Of a stretch of DNA of 64,000 nt, positions 20,878 through 33,100 are shown piece by piece. Each line of letters starts with the position of its first letter. Position 1 is the first letter of the stretch. The notes under the pieces are model-generated. The model saw nothing but the letters and a program-made list of their open reading frames with translations, had not been told where the DNA came from and ran no database searches. The stretch comes from Sesamum alatum (taxonomy: Eukaryota; Streptophyta; Magnoliopsida; Lamiales; Pedaliaceae), in contig JACGWO010000006.1 of the NCBI GenBank assembly GCA_034509735.1, positions 7,765,001 through 7,829,000 on the forward strand. Reading direction: 5' to 3'. Made by a program: the position numbers and the translations under genes.

Positions 20878-22179
20878 TTGCAGTGTTGTATTCTTTTAGT
20901 ACTTTCAGGGCATTTTCAATTCTATCCAGCCAACCCAAGACGATATCTGAAAAGGGACAAAGCATTTCCAACCCGTGGTCACCCAAGACATAGCTCACGA
21001 ACTGTTACAGCCCGACTCGAAAGACGAATTAGTGAGAGCGTTATCTTAATGGGTCCATTGAAATCTCATGTGCCCGACGGTGTGCTACCTATCTTCTTTC
21101 ATAAATTTTGGCATGTCGGAAAATCCGATGTTATTGATTGCTCTCTTAATCTGTTAAATCATCTTGTGATGCAACCTGAATGGAAGAATGTTGTTAGTCT
21201 CACTAACTTTCGACCAATCAACCTTTGTAATGTCATCTATAAAACTGCGGCGAAAACCTTAGCTAACAGATTGAAACCAATGCTTGACTCTATTATTTCT
21301 CCGACTCAGTCAACATTTATTCCAGGGCGTTTAATTATTGATAACGTCCCACCTGCCTTTGAACTTAACCATTTTTTGAAATAAAAAAACAGGTGTAAGA
21401 AAGGAGTAATGGCTCTGAAGCTTGATATCAGCAAGGCATACGATAAAGTCGAGTGGGCTTTCCTAAAACAAGTAATGCAGAAGTTAGGTTTTTCCTCTCA
21501 TTTTATTGATCTTGTTATCCTATGTATCTCTTCTGTGTCGTACTCTTTTATGTTGAATGGACAACCATTTGGTAACTTATATCTTGATCGAGGGCTCCGA
21601 CAGGGAGACTCAATTTCACCTTATTTGTTTCTCCTCTGCACAGAAGCTTTTAGAGCTCTCATCCAGAATGCAGAAAACGAAGGCCTACTTTCCGAAATTG
21701 TAGTTTGCCCGAGCGGCCCAAGCATTTCACATCTCCTCTTCGTGGGCGACTACTTATTTTCAACAAGGTGGACATACACAGTGCTCGAATAATCAAACAT
21801 ATTCTTGAGACATATGTCGCTGCCTCCAGAAAAAAAAAAAAAAAAAAAAAAGGTGAATCTGAATTAATCATCAGTAGTGTTCAGCTCCAATACACTAGAC
21901 GAATTCCAAGACCCTTTGGTCAATGAACTCGGGATCCAGGAAATTCAACGTCACGACATGTATCTTGGATTACCTGCGGCAATGGGAAGATCTAAAAGGG
22001 AGGTTTTCTCTTCATTACGAGACATGTTTTGGAAACGAATACAAGGATGGAACGAGAAAAATCTCTCTCAAGTAGGTAAAGAAGTCCTTATAAATATGTT
22101 ATTCAAGCAATTCCTGCTTTCCTATGTCATGTTTTCGCTTCCTAAGCTCCCTACTCCAGGAATTCCACATGTATGCTGA
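20878..22179 (+). pseudogene. LINE ORF2 reverse transcriptase
   Basis: Several frames carry the RT fingers and palm: VSLTNFRPINLCNVIYKTAA, PTQSTFIPGRLIIDN, LKLDISKAYDKVEWAFLKQV, LRQGDSISPYLFLLC. The catalytic box at 21739-21753 reads FVGDY where FADD is expected, so the first catalytic aspartate is lost. After it comes an A-rich tract (about 21831-21851) that replaces GQK-type codons. The thumb follows in another frame (MYLGLPAAMGRSKREVF, WNEKNLSQVGKEVLI). It is not functional. Confidence 0.85.
21831..21851 (+). repeat. A21 homopolymer inside the LINE
   Basis: A run of about 21 adenines interrupts the RT thumb coding region between codons for VAAS and the SELIIS segment. Confidence 0.8.
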
Positions 22180-22828
22180 TAACTTCTGGTGGCATAATAA
22201 AGAGAAGAGGAGGATTCACTAGCTTTCTTGGCAAAAACTGAGTCGATCTAACATGGAAGGAGGAATGGGCTTCCATGATTTAAAAGCATTCAATTTGGCT
22301 ATGTTAGGGAAAAAGATCTGGAGACTGCACCTTCGGCCTCATTCACTCTTGTTCCGGGTCCTCAAACAAAAATATTTCCCACACACTCAATTGCTCGAGG
22401 GAAAACTGGGTCATCATCCATCCTATACGTAGAGAAGCATCTTACAAGCTATGCCACTTTTTAAAGCCAAAATTCAGTGGTGAATCGAAAATGGTTCGAA
22501 GGTTAGAATTTGGAAAGACCATTAGCTTCAAGGCCGACAAACTTCAAGCTTATCACACCAGTTTTGGAAGGGGATCTGACTGCTACATAGCATCACTCAT
22601 CAATTCCGCCACAAGAGAATGGAAATGAGATGTTATCACTTCAACTTTCTATTCGGGGGACTGCAATATCATTTTGGGGATTCCTATAGGGCTGTCAAAC
22701 CCCGAGGATATTCAGGTGTGGCACTATTTGAAAAACGGCCAGTACTCAGTTTGTAGTGTGTATCATTTGGCGCTCTCTCTAAATCAGCCGTGCAGCTCGA
22801 GCTTTGCTGAGGATCCACACAAAAATCT

Positions 22829-23573
22829 TTGGTAGGCATCTGGTTTGCAAAAGTTCCCAACAAGATCAAGACATTCACGTGGAAAGCCTGTCTTGACGCG
22901 ATCCCTACGGGATCAAACTTAGCAGGCCGTATCTGTGAAGTTTCTTTTACCTGTCCGCTTTGTGGTGACCTTAAGAAAACCGTGCTACATGCTTTGTTCC
23001 ATTACAGCTTTGTTCGCCAATGTTGGTGTCTGTAAAAAATTAGTTGGAGCTTACTTAATGGAAATTTTCAAGTACAAAGGAATGGTTCCTGCATATGGCA
23101 ACTTAAGGTGGATCAGACTTGTTCTCTTTCTTCTTGGTTGTATGCTGGTATATTTGATGGAATGGGAACACAGAACTGATGGAAAGAAAGATGATGGTAC
23201 CTCCTCAAATTATCTTGCTGGCTTAGAAACATTATCAGGCTTTCACATCTCAACGCGAGCAAACCGACTCCAGCATCAGATCGTTGCTTGCTTGGTGCTC
23301 CAGAAGTTGATCGCAAGGCAGATGCAAGGGGATTGCGAAATTTTAATAAAGCGATTGGTTGAAGGGAACTTCCACTTCTCCATACTAGGACCAATCCTTA
23401 CTACCATACAAACTGTCAGCTTTTCTTTTAATTCATGTTCTTTTTCTATCATCCGACGCAAGGGCAACTATTTTGCTCATAGGTTGGCTAGATCAGTGGA
23501 TTTTCTGTTGGAAGGTGACTCTATACCTCCAAACATTATTGTAGACTTATTATTTGCTGATGCTCATCCTTAA
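22829..23573 (+). pseudogene. LINE zf-RVT and RNase H regions
   Basis: The zinc-binding reverse-transcriptase tail is recognisable (VPNKIKTFTWKACLDAIPTG, CEVSFTCPLCGDLKKTVLHA, SFVRQCW). An RVT_3-type RNase H end follows after frame changes (SFSIIRRKGNYFAHRLARSV, with the VAHxLA-like motif). The region upstream (22190-22830) still shows WQKLSRSNMEGGMGFHDLKA-type text. Stops and frameshifts are numerous. Confidence 0.75.
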
Positions 23574-23816
23574 ATGAAATCACTCTATTCCACCTCCAAA
23601 AAAAAATCTAAATAAAGATTGAGGATTAGAAGGTAAAGAGGAAAATTGCAAAGTTCTTTTGTATAATTGTCGTATGAGAGTTCTAGTTTGCTCGAACCAC
23701 CACGTAAGCCTCTAACTTCCGGCCGACTATCCCCGGCCAACACTTGTGAGTGAGCTTTTGTGGCCGTCGTAACCAGGCACGAGGTTCTAACCGGCAGAAA
23801 TTTGAAGTGCTGACAT

Positions 23817-24141
23817 CATTACAAAAAAATTAATTTTTCGCTACACTATAAATGATCACGGGTAAAAAATTATGGTAAATTAATACTATTAACCACGATC
23901 AAATAAAACTAATGCAAAAAATTAAACTTTTACCACGGTTAATCAATATTTTCCATGGTTTTTGGCCATAGCCAAAACATTTGCCATAATTTTGGTCATG
24001 GCTAATATTTTGGCCAAACTTGCATAAATAATGGCTAATGGCCGTTGCAAAAACTGTGGTTAATTTGTATTGGCCACGGTTTTTTTTTTTCTTTTCACAA
24101 TAGCAATTAACCACAGCGAAAGATTATATTTTTTGTTAGTG
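23817..24141. mobile_element. CACTA MITE with CAT duplication
   Basis: The 325-base element starts CATTACAAAAAAATTAATTT and ends TTTTTTGTTAGTG, with CAT on both sides. The first base triplet differs from the CACTA consensus by one base. Inside are repeats of ACCACG, CCATGG, TGGCCA and GCCATA. It is related to 56705-57022. Confidence 0.8.
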
Positions 24142-24299
24142 CATGCACGAACCAAATTTCTCCTTACTCTACGTTTAGGTTCCATTCATGCATAGGCGTT
24201 TACTCTTTCAACTATGTCGTTTTTTTCATTTTCATTTAGCTTTCAGTTAGTTTCTTTTAGTTACCCTCGATCAATCTGGAGAAAGGAGTGGAATAAGAC

Positions 24300-24760
24300 G
24301 ACTTTCGGAGAACCGACCCCTCCTACTATTTAACCATGTAATTAACACATTGAAAGGGTGCCCATGGAGCTTTGACAAAAACATCCTAATTCATAATAGG
24401 ATTCGACGAACGAGAACCCCATGCACGTCGACCTAAATAGGTGTGATTTCTTTGCGCACATTCATGATCCTCTTTTAAAGCAAAATGAACTCAGGGTTGC
24501 CACTTATATCGAGAACAAGATTGGGTCTTCTGGGATACTAAGATAGACGAGCATGGGTGTTCGTGGGGATCTTCCCTTCGTATTAGGATCGTTGGATGTG
24601 AATCTACCACTGAAACGAGCCCACAAAATTTGGAGGATGATTGGAGAAAAGCACTTGCTCACATTCATGTATGGGAGGCTTTCAAGTTCTTGCTATCTAT
24701 GCGGCAGACTTGGGCATATTGATATTCACAAACATTTTCAATCAATGTCTGCTAACAACT
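24300..24760 (+). pseudogene. LINE ORF1 (DUF4283 and CCHC knuckle)
   Basis: Broken frames show the nucleic-acid-binding ORF1 protein of plant L1 elements: LKGCPWSFDKNILI, then CTST-IGVISL text, then VNLPLKRAHKIWRMIGEKHL and MYGRLSSSCYLCGRLGHIDI. The zf-CCHC_4 knuckle is CYLCGRLGHIDIHKH, with the final cysteine replaced. Confidence 0.75.
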
Positions 24761-25194
24761 TCGTAGATAAGAGAAAAGAGACTGCATATGGCTCTGTGCT
24801 CAATCGCTAGTGTACAACCTACTACTTGGAACATCATATTGATGCAACATTATGAAATGCGGACAGAGACAACAGTTGGAGATTCATGGGATTTTATGGG
24901 CATCATGGAAACATAGAAAAGAAAGAACTCGTGAAAGATACTTCACTATCTCCATTGGATGAGGACGTGAACAAAGTGTTGCTCCACCTGTCCTGATGAG
25001 GTAAAAAGGGCACTCTTACAAATGTACCTTTTAAATCACCGAGCTCAGACGATATGTCTCCTATCTTCTACTAAAGATTCTAGCATATAGCAGGATCCGA
25101 TGTGACTGAGTGCATGTTGAATATAAATAATATATAACTCAAATTGCAATTTTATTTTACTCATATTGTCTTGATTCCAAAATGTGTGAACTCG

Positions 25195-26150
25195 AACTTC
25201 ACTTCCCATTTTAAACCTATCAGTCTTTTGTAATGCAGTTAACAAGATTTCTTCCAAAGTGATAGCTAGCCTGATGAAACTATTCTTGAATAATATGATC
25301 TCGGATCTCAATCAGCATTCATTCCTGATTGCTTAATTACTGATAATGTGCTCATAGCTTATGAAATGAATAATTTTTTATCACACAAGAGATGGGGTAA
25401 CGTGGGTCAAGCGGTATTGAAACTTGACATTAGTAAAGCCTATAACCAAGTGGAATGGTATTTCTTGAGAGAGTAATGCTTAGAATAGGTTCGCATTCCA
25501 AAATTTGCGAAATTCTTCATGCTTTGTGTTTTATCGGTTTCTTATTCTATTATGCTAAACGGGACCCACATTGGCTTCTTTTGGCCTGAGAGGGCACTCC
25601 AACAAGGAGATCCTCTGTCTCCATACTTTTTTCTTTTTTATCCAGAGGTGTTTAGTCATATGTTACAGCACGAGGAGCAAATTGGACGAATTCAAGGATT
25701 GGCCATTAGTCGAGGGGCATCGAGGATCTCACATCTTTTATTTGCTAAATACGCTTTGATATTTTGTCAATCAACGACCAAAGCAATGACATGCATTCAG
25801 CAAGTTCTTGAAAATTTTGAGACAAGCTCAGGTTTGAAAATAAACCTTCAGAAACCATCAGTCGTATTCAGTAAAAATACCAAAATTGATATCAGAGAAG
25901 CACTGGCAAGACAACTTGGCATGGCGATTGTGGAGAAGCATGATAAGTATTTGGGACTACCTACAGTGGTGGGACGACCGAAGCGTGAAGTATTCATATG
26001 CATTGAAGATTGAATATGGGCCAAGATACAGGACAACACGAAGACTCACAACCAAGAGAACAGTACTAATATTAGTTGTGATTCAGTCCATCCCCACGTA
26101 TGTGATGAGTTGCTTCATAGTACCAGATAGCTTACTTAAGAAAATTTAAA
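25195..26150 (+). pseudogene. LINE reverse transcriptase remnant
   Basis: The RT motifs are SAFIPDCLITDNVLIAYEMN, AVLKLDISKAYNQVEWYFL, LSVSYSIMLNGTHIGF, ALQQGDPLSPYFFLFYPEVF and HDKYLGLPTVVGRPKREVF. The active-site box is FAKYA where FADDx is expected, so both catalytic aspartates are gone. One frame of 164 codons (25519-26013) is still open. Confidence 0.82.
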
Positions 26151-26275
26151 GAATGACAGCTAATTTTTTTCTATCAATATGGAGAGGGACAAAAAATCCA
26201 TTGGATAGCGAGGAGGAAATTGTGCAGGAGCAAGCAAGAGGGCAGGCTTGGCTTTAAGTTCATAGCTATTAAATT

Positions 26276-27552
26276 TAGTTTATATTATTATAAAAAAAAA
26301 ACAATTTCTGTAAAAAAAAAACTATTAAATTAAGAATTCTTTTGTTAATCAAATTACATTAGAAAAGTAAATCAAAAAATTGCAAATGTCCATTTAATTT
26401 CATATGAGACATCTTCTGAAGTTCTTATAAAAATCTGAACCCCCCTCCCCCAACCCAAAAGGAAAAAAAAAGAAAAGAAAAAAAAGACTTATCATCAAAT
26501 TACAAAATGACAAATAAAAAATCTCATTATACATATAAATTTATTTGATAAAAGTTACACTCACAAAGAATAAAAATAATTGAGGATAAATCAGGAAATC
26601 GTAAAAATGTAAAAAACTGAATATCAAAATAATAAAAAAGGAATTGATAAAAATGGTTTCAAGTAAAATAATTTTGAATATGTAATTTAAAAAATTAAGA
26701 ATAATATTTACTCAATAAGGTAAAAGATCCTTAAAGAGAATAAACTATTTAAAGACATATATGTTGCACAAACATCGTATAAATTATTTTTAATAATAAT
26801 ATTGAATTATAAATATTAACTTATGTCATTATGATTACTACTTCTTTCAGGAAAATCATTAGTGTACATGAATGCAACATCAATGTTGCAAATAGAGTCG
26901 ATGGTATCTGAGTGGATAAATATAAAATTTATGATTTAAAAAAATTAGTTAATGTACTAATTTAAAAATAACATATTTACTTATCATAGATATTAAAAGC
27001 TCTATTTTTCACTATAGATATTCTTACCCCAAATCAACGACAAGTATACAGACATATCAAAAATAAAAATACAAATAACCCATCATAATAAGATCAAAGA
27101 AAAATAGTGGGGCAAAAAAAATTTAATCAAGAAGATAGATAAAATAAAAAATTATAAGGCATCTATCAATAACCAATTGATATATTTCTCTAATAAATGC
27201 ACATTACTACTAATGGATTGCTGGTGGTGGAGAACATTTTTTTGGAAAGTATTAGCTTGCTACTTTTGAATCTAAATTTATTGAAAATAATTTCTTAGTG
27301 TAACTCAGTCTATCACATATGAAAAATTTGGCATTAAATTAAAAATTTCAATACTTGATTAATTATTTGGTGAGTAAATAATTGGGAAAAAAAGCTACAA
27401 AAGTTCAAAGAAAAAGTTGATAAAATTGATATATATATATATATATATGTGTGTGTGAAATATATCCCACATGGAAACATAAATGGAAAATAACTTGTCA
27501 CCTCATTATCCGCATAAGAAAGAAATGAAATCATGGGGTGTGGTATGTATTT
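26276..27552. other. AT-rich spacer
   Basis: No gene is seen. Poly-A and poly-C/A tracts (26440-26490) and a short TATATA/TGTGTG run (27430-27458) are present. The minus-strand frame across the latter is low-complexity. Confidence 0.45.
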
Positions 27553-28580
27553 TAAAGCCAAAATGCATAAAACTCTCCTGTGCTTTAAAGCTAAAAATTC
27601 CCCTATGTTTAAAATATAGGCATCGAACCCCTCTGTTTTCTTAAATCTAGCTAATGTGCCACTTTCTGCTAATTGAACCTGATGTTGTTAATTTTTTTAT
27701 CAAGTGACCGTTATACTCTTGTTTATTATATATTATTTTTGATTTAAATAACCGTTGGAATTTTTTTAGCATATAAAAGCTATAGGAACTAATCAATTTA
27801 TCTCAACTGCTAAATTTTAAATTAATAAAAAAAACACTAGCCAACGCAGAAGGGAGCAACGACGACAGTAGCCTCAGTTCATTTAAAATTTTCAAATGTT
27901 TAAGATATTAAGAAAATTGTTTTAAATTTTTTGAAATATTAAAAATATAAATAAATTACTATATGTTCACTTTAAATACAATGGTAATTTAAATTTAAAT
28001 GTTATTTACAATAAATAATTAATTCATTAAAATCTATAAAAACTAAATAATAAATTAAATTATTTCATCCATATAATTATTATAATTGATTAACATTTAT
28101 ATTTGTATAGATAATTAAAATTTGAAAAGTGGATTTCAATATATTAATCTTTGTATCGTGATTTAACTTTAATTTTTCAATTTAAATGTTAAAATTTTAA
28201 GAAACTTATATACGTTTTTAGTATTTTGATATTTAACTAAATATCTTTAAGAAACAGAATTCTTTTTGTTAGGAGGGAGGAAAATGCAAAATTAACCATT
28301 AAAAATAAGATTAAAACAAGTGAATTTGACAATGTTCGTATTATACCCATCATAGGGGCATTTTAATCAATTAAGGACACAAAAAGAAATCAAAAGACGG
28401 CAAAATAACATGCATAATCGCACGTAGGGCACATGACTCCCACCTTCAGTCTACTTTTAACGAAAGGGAGGTTTCCCGCAAAATTTTGCAAAACAAGGAG
28501 GAGGTTGCCTATTTTCTTAATACAAGGGGGTTCTTAATTATTTTGTAAAAATCCTAGGGCAAAAATAGAATTTAGCCTTA
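27553..28580. mobile_element. Foldback element of about 1 kb
   Basis: The left arm (AAAGCCAAAATGCATAAAAC, TTCCCCTATG, GCATCGAACCCCTC) is matched inverted at the right end (GCCTATTTTCTTAATACAAG, GGGGGTTCTTAA, GCAAAAATAGAATTTAGCC). The centre is AT-rich with no coding frame. It is a non-autonomous DNA element; its superfamily is not determined. Confidence 0.55.
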
Positions 28581-28674
28581 TTTAAAATATTGTAATATCA
28601 TTTGATTGTGGTGTTGAGGAAAAAATTTCATACACGTTCTCTCCATAAAAGAGTTGTGGATTTATCCTTCGTTG

Positions 28675-28930
28675 GCATAAAAAAAAAACAACAACATAAA
28701 TGCAATTTACCCCCGTGATATAACAAATGAACAAACACTCTCATGTGACAAAATAATTAGCAAATTACCCCGTGTGATCTTAAAATGAAGCAAATTAATC
28801 CCCTGTGCTTTCCCTTGATAGGGATAATTTGTTTCATTTCTCAAAATACAGGGAGGTAATTTACTAATTATTTTTTTATAAGGGAGTTTCTGCTCATTTC
28901 TTATATCACACAGGTAATTCCATTTATCCC
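28675..28930. mobile_element. Short foldback MITE
   Basis: The arms ATAAATGCAATTTACCCCCG and TGATATAACAAATGA are answered by TCATTTCTTATATCACACAG and AATTCCATTTATCCC. The body is a near-perfect palindrome around CCCCTGTGCTTTCCC. Confidence 0.65.
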
Positions 28931-30008
28931 AAAAAAACAACATAGCACGTCCAAGATATGAATATCGTTATAGGAACAATACTTGAAACTTTTCCAAGCC
29001 AATCAATCCAAGAAAATCATGGAGAGACGATACTGTATTGTATCTCTGTGCGTCTAGTATAATTACAAGACATCTCTACACGTAGTCTTTTTGGTAAAAT
29101 ACAAGATCTAATCGTAAAGACTAATCGGAAATTTCATTATGCGTAAGGATTATGCATGATTGATTTTATGAAGCTGCTTATTACATACATGGTGCAGACG
29201 AACCTAAACACCAAAATCTCGACAGTCCTAACCCCCAAACCCTACACTCAAATCCGACACAGCTCTACACAGTCAAACCTTTCATGGTTTCACCTCCTGA
29301 CTAATGGCTAACTGCATTCCCACCACTAAGCCCATCTCGACCCAAAATCGAGTCTTTCCCACAAACCCCGCTATCACTCTCAGGAGCTAAGCCCTGCCTC
29401 TCTCCCTACCTTGAACCCAAAAACCAATGATATCTTGCTCCCAGCAAGCACTCGTCTCCCTCCCGCCCCCGGGAATCCCAAGCCCACCTAGCCCCACACC
29501 TAGCCTTAAACCACCAAAAAGTCCAGTCCCGTTGCATTTTTGTTTCTGTAACATGCATGTGGTTATTTTGTGAAGGTGGCATTAGCGTGGATGGTGATAT
29601 GTCAATGCCAGAAGTGATGGCAGACCGACGTAGTTGGGAGCTGGGCCTAAAGAGAGGATTATGGGAAGAAAGGAAGAACAAGGAAGCACAATAGAGTGGA
29701 AATCTGGAAATCGCTATATGTGTATTGGTATACTACAATTTCAAAGGATTAGAAATGAAGGCTGAGTTAACAAGCTAAAAATGCATCATGCTTCACTTTT
29801 ACCTTCATTTCTCCATTTCCTTCAATTATACCTTGATATTACAACTACAACCATCAGTTACTATAAAATGGTAAACCGAATGTAATATGTTTCACTGAAG
29901 AGCTATCCTTGTGACTTTCACCATTGTTTGGGAATCAAGGTGAACATGGTTGGTTTTCTCAACTCCAGACAACAGCAAATAGTAACTATCGGAACAAAGA
30001 AAAACATT
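28931..30008. other. Spacer downstream of mevalonate kinase
   Basis: I see no supported gene. A cytosine-rich tract (29220-29520) gives open frames on the minus strand that match nothing I know and have poor coding character. Confidence 0.4.
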
Positions 30009-30014
30009 TTTATT
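30009..30014 (-). terminator. Candidate poly(A) signal of mevalonate kinase
   Basis: AATAAA on the minus strand lies about 185 bases past the stop codon at 30197, a plausible 3' UTR length in plants. Confidence 0.35.
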
Positions 30015-30196
30015 GTTTTTAAGAGATACGAAGCAAAATATGACATCACCAAGAGTGTAGCTTTTCATACAACTGAAAATAGGCAGTACGATGAAAGTAA
30101 TAGTACAAACATCAAGAAATGGGGGTAAATCTTCAAAATATTATTTGAAGATATGGTTAGAAATCTTACACTTTGGGTGTTTGCTTCTGGGTGAAG

Positions 30197-33100
30197 TTAA
30201 TAACTATAGCTAACCTCCATGCCGCCTCCACCAATTCCCGCAATCATACACTGAAACCCGCATGATTCTAGCTCTGCAATTACTTTATTAACAACGGTTC
30301 CTGATAATACTGTGTCACGCAGTCAAGAAAAACACATATTTTCAAAGTAAATATCAAGGAGGATATAGCATGAGAGAGCAGGATGAGATCTTGAGAAAAC
30401 CAGATGTATCAAGCAACAGTAACTTTAGCTGCAGAAAAAATGATAAGAAAAATAATAAAAGTATAGAAGGGAAATGAAAAAACTAAATGGATACGGGTCG
30501 GGAGTAGTGTCAAAACGCAGCCTCCTCCACCTGCTCCTGTAAGTTTAGTTGATAGCTTGTATTTCAATGCAACTCGGATCACAGTGTCGATAGAGAGGTG
30601 GCTGACACCCATGCACAGGAGTAACCCCTGATTCATCTCCATTAGTTCTCCTAATTTTTCCTCTTTCTCGGTTACAGCAAGATCATCAGAAGCCGGTGCT
30701 TGGATGATAGCAGCCAACTCATTGCTAATGGCATCCACAGCATTAAATACAGAAGCCATGGCGCTAGTATGTCTCAGCGTTCTCTCTGACACACTAGCTA
30801 CCAATGCTTTCGTGTTTCTACCAACTTTTGTGTTGGTAATTAGCATTTTCAGAGGCATATTTGTCTTGATGCGTGTAAGCTGACCTGACCTAAATTTTAT
30901 CATGTTGCCTGACAATGAAATTTATTAGTTGAATAGCTCAAAGTTTTCCCAGCATTACATGTCATTAAGCCAGAACAAGCAAGTTTTTCTGATGTGATGT
31001 AACAATATTCTCAGGTTGTCTACTCTGGATATGCGGCTAGAAATGCCCACATAGTTTATGAAGGGAAAGATAACCAGAAAAGGAACAATCATATAAACAA
31101 CATGGTAACATATGGAAGGACATCTCAAACACAGTCCGGAATGTTATGAGGTTGGCACCAGAATTCATAAGTCTCCTGAGATTATTCTCTTGTTATTATG
31201 CCTCCCCGGGTCACACGTGGCTCATAGACCAATTTATTCAGTTCTTTATTGAGTTAAAATACCAATTTCTGACTCCCCTGGAGTTGAATTTGGAAATATG
31301 ATAATAATAATACTCCATCCCTAAAAAAGCATTGTATGGTTCTTTAACCATTTACTCCTAACTATGATCTTAACTAAAAAGATTCTGCAACATCATTAGA
31401 GCAATTTGATGCTCTTAGATTCATGGACTCTTCATGGTTTTTGCAATGTAATTGCTCCCAGAATTATTGATTCTCAGATCCTGAATTCAGGACATATAGG
31501 AGTTTCTTCTTTCTCTTTTTAACTTTATCCTTTTATTTTCCTGTCAGGGGATGGTGGGGTTGAAAGATATGGTTGAATGTTTATGTTACGTACCATAGGT
31601 GCTGACTGTGTTGTCTATCCCAGATGGCTTCCCATGGATTATCTTTTCACCTTCAAAAGCCCATTTATTAACCAGTTCCAGGTCACTGTCTTGAAAAATC
31701 TGCCAACCTTGATCAGTAAAATCCAATTTACCAGATTCAGATAGAGCAAGGAGGGCACCAGATAGTGCAACACAAAAAGCCGCAGATGAACCCAAGCCAG
31801 AGCCTAATGGCAGCTCAGAAGTCACAACAACTTTAGCTGGCTTATCACTGATAAAGCAAAAGACGCAACTCAATCAGATGAAGAAAAATTCGTTCTTAAA
31901 ATAAAAATCGAAAAACATGAATAAAGTGTAACTTACATACCCGTGAATGGAAGTATACAACCAAAGAAAAGCTGAAACACCCGTCGCAAGTCCAATATTA
32001 GTCTCAGGAATATTTTGTTCATCCACCAAAGCAGTAATTGCTTTGAAGGTCTCTAATGAACATGATGAAGGAGCGGAAGCGGGATGGCTGCTCAGTTTAG
32101 GCAGAGCTTCCTTAAGTTTTCCAACCGGCCAAGAAAGTTCTAATCCCACATCCTTGAGGTGGAGTTTTAGTTGATTATCATTGTCTAGTCCCCCAAAAAT
32201 TATTGAAAAAATAAGAGAGAAAATGTTACAGACATCAGTAACAGCCAACACCAATATAAAGCATATATACCAATGCTATTTGCCATGATCAAGTATGAGA
32301 ACATATGGCTGTTAATTTAATATACAGAAAACCATGTATTGATACTGATAGTAACCACACAAAAGAAACAAAAAAGAAAAAAAAAAAAAAAAAAACCACA
32401 GTCTACTTCACCCTGTTCATTATCATCAAATCAAAATTGATAATGGCAAAACAACCAGCCATGAAATGCCCCTTCCCTTCTCCCCTCCACTAAAAAGGAA
32501 AAGGATATGAACTGATACTCTTTTTGTCTAAAAGCATGGCAGTGTTATCACTATGAACTGATTTAAGCCAAATCCTTCATACATACCAATTTAATCCACA
32601 GAATAGCATTAGTGAAAAATGGAATTGAGTTACGGGATTGAAATCATAAAAATTTCCATTTAGTATAGGACACACTACACGTAAAGCGAAGGTTCAAGGG
32701 ACATTGCCGGCTTCCAAGAACCAGTCGAAACCAAGAGCTTTTGAAATGTAATCAATACTTTACATTACATCAAACAGTCAGAGAAACGTTTGATTTTGTA
32801 TGCTAGAGGCTATCCCACGAGTATCTTGTATATTACCTCTATAATTCAATTCAAAGATGTCTATGATCCTTATTTTCAAGAAAAAAAAAATCAGTCACTT
32901 AATATCAACAGCAAGACTATTACTTCCTCAAATTTCCAAGTAGTTACAATTTAGAGTGTAAAGTAAAAGTCCCATGTCTTTATCAGGACTCATAATTAGT
33001 ACCTCCAAATTCAAGCGACACTCATGTGCTGGCAAACGTACCTAGAAATTTACAGTTGCTTCCAGTAAACAAATTGCAAAAACTGAAGAAAACTAAAGGC

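Larger units (their letters stand above)
20293..23606 (+). mobile_element. L1-type LINE, 3' part
   Basis: The LINE resumes with the rest of the interrupted line (CANTRWMNMFSDA), finishes the endonuclease region, then runs through reverse transcriptase, the zf-RVT region and an RNase H C-terminus. It ends in a short A tract (23598-23606). No target duplication can be paired because the 5' end is lost. Confidence 0.82.
24270..26275 (+). mobile_element. Second L1-type LINE remnant
   Basis: A LINE copy distinct from the one ending at 23606 begins within ORF1 and ends within the ORF2 thumb. A large internal deletion removes the endonuclease (between about 24830 and 25190). Neither the true 5' end nor a 3' A tail is visible. 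Confidence 0.8.

Noticed and set aside
29406..29681. 91-codon minus-strand frame in a C-rich tract
   Set aside because: No recognisable protein, no splice context, and the composition alone explains the lack of stops.
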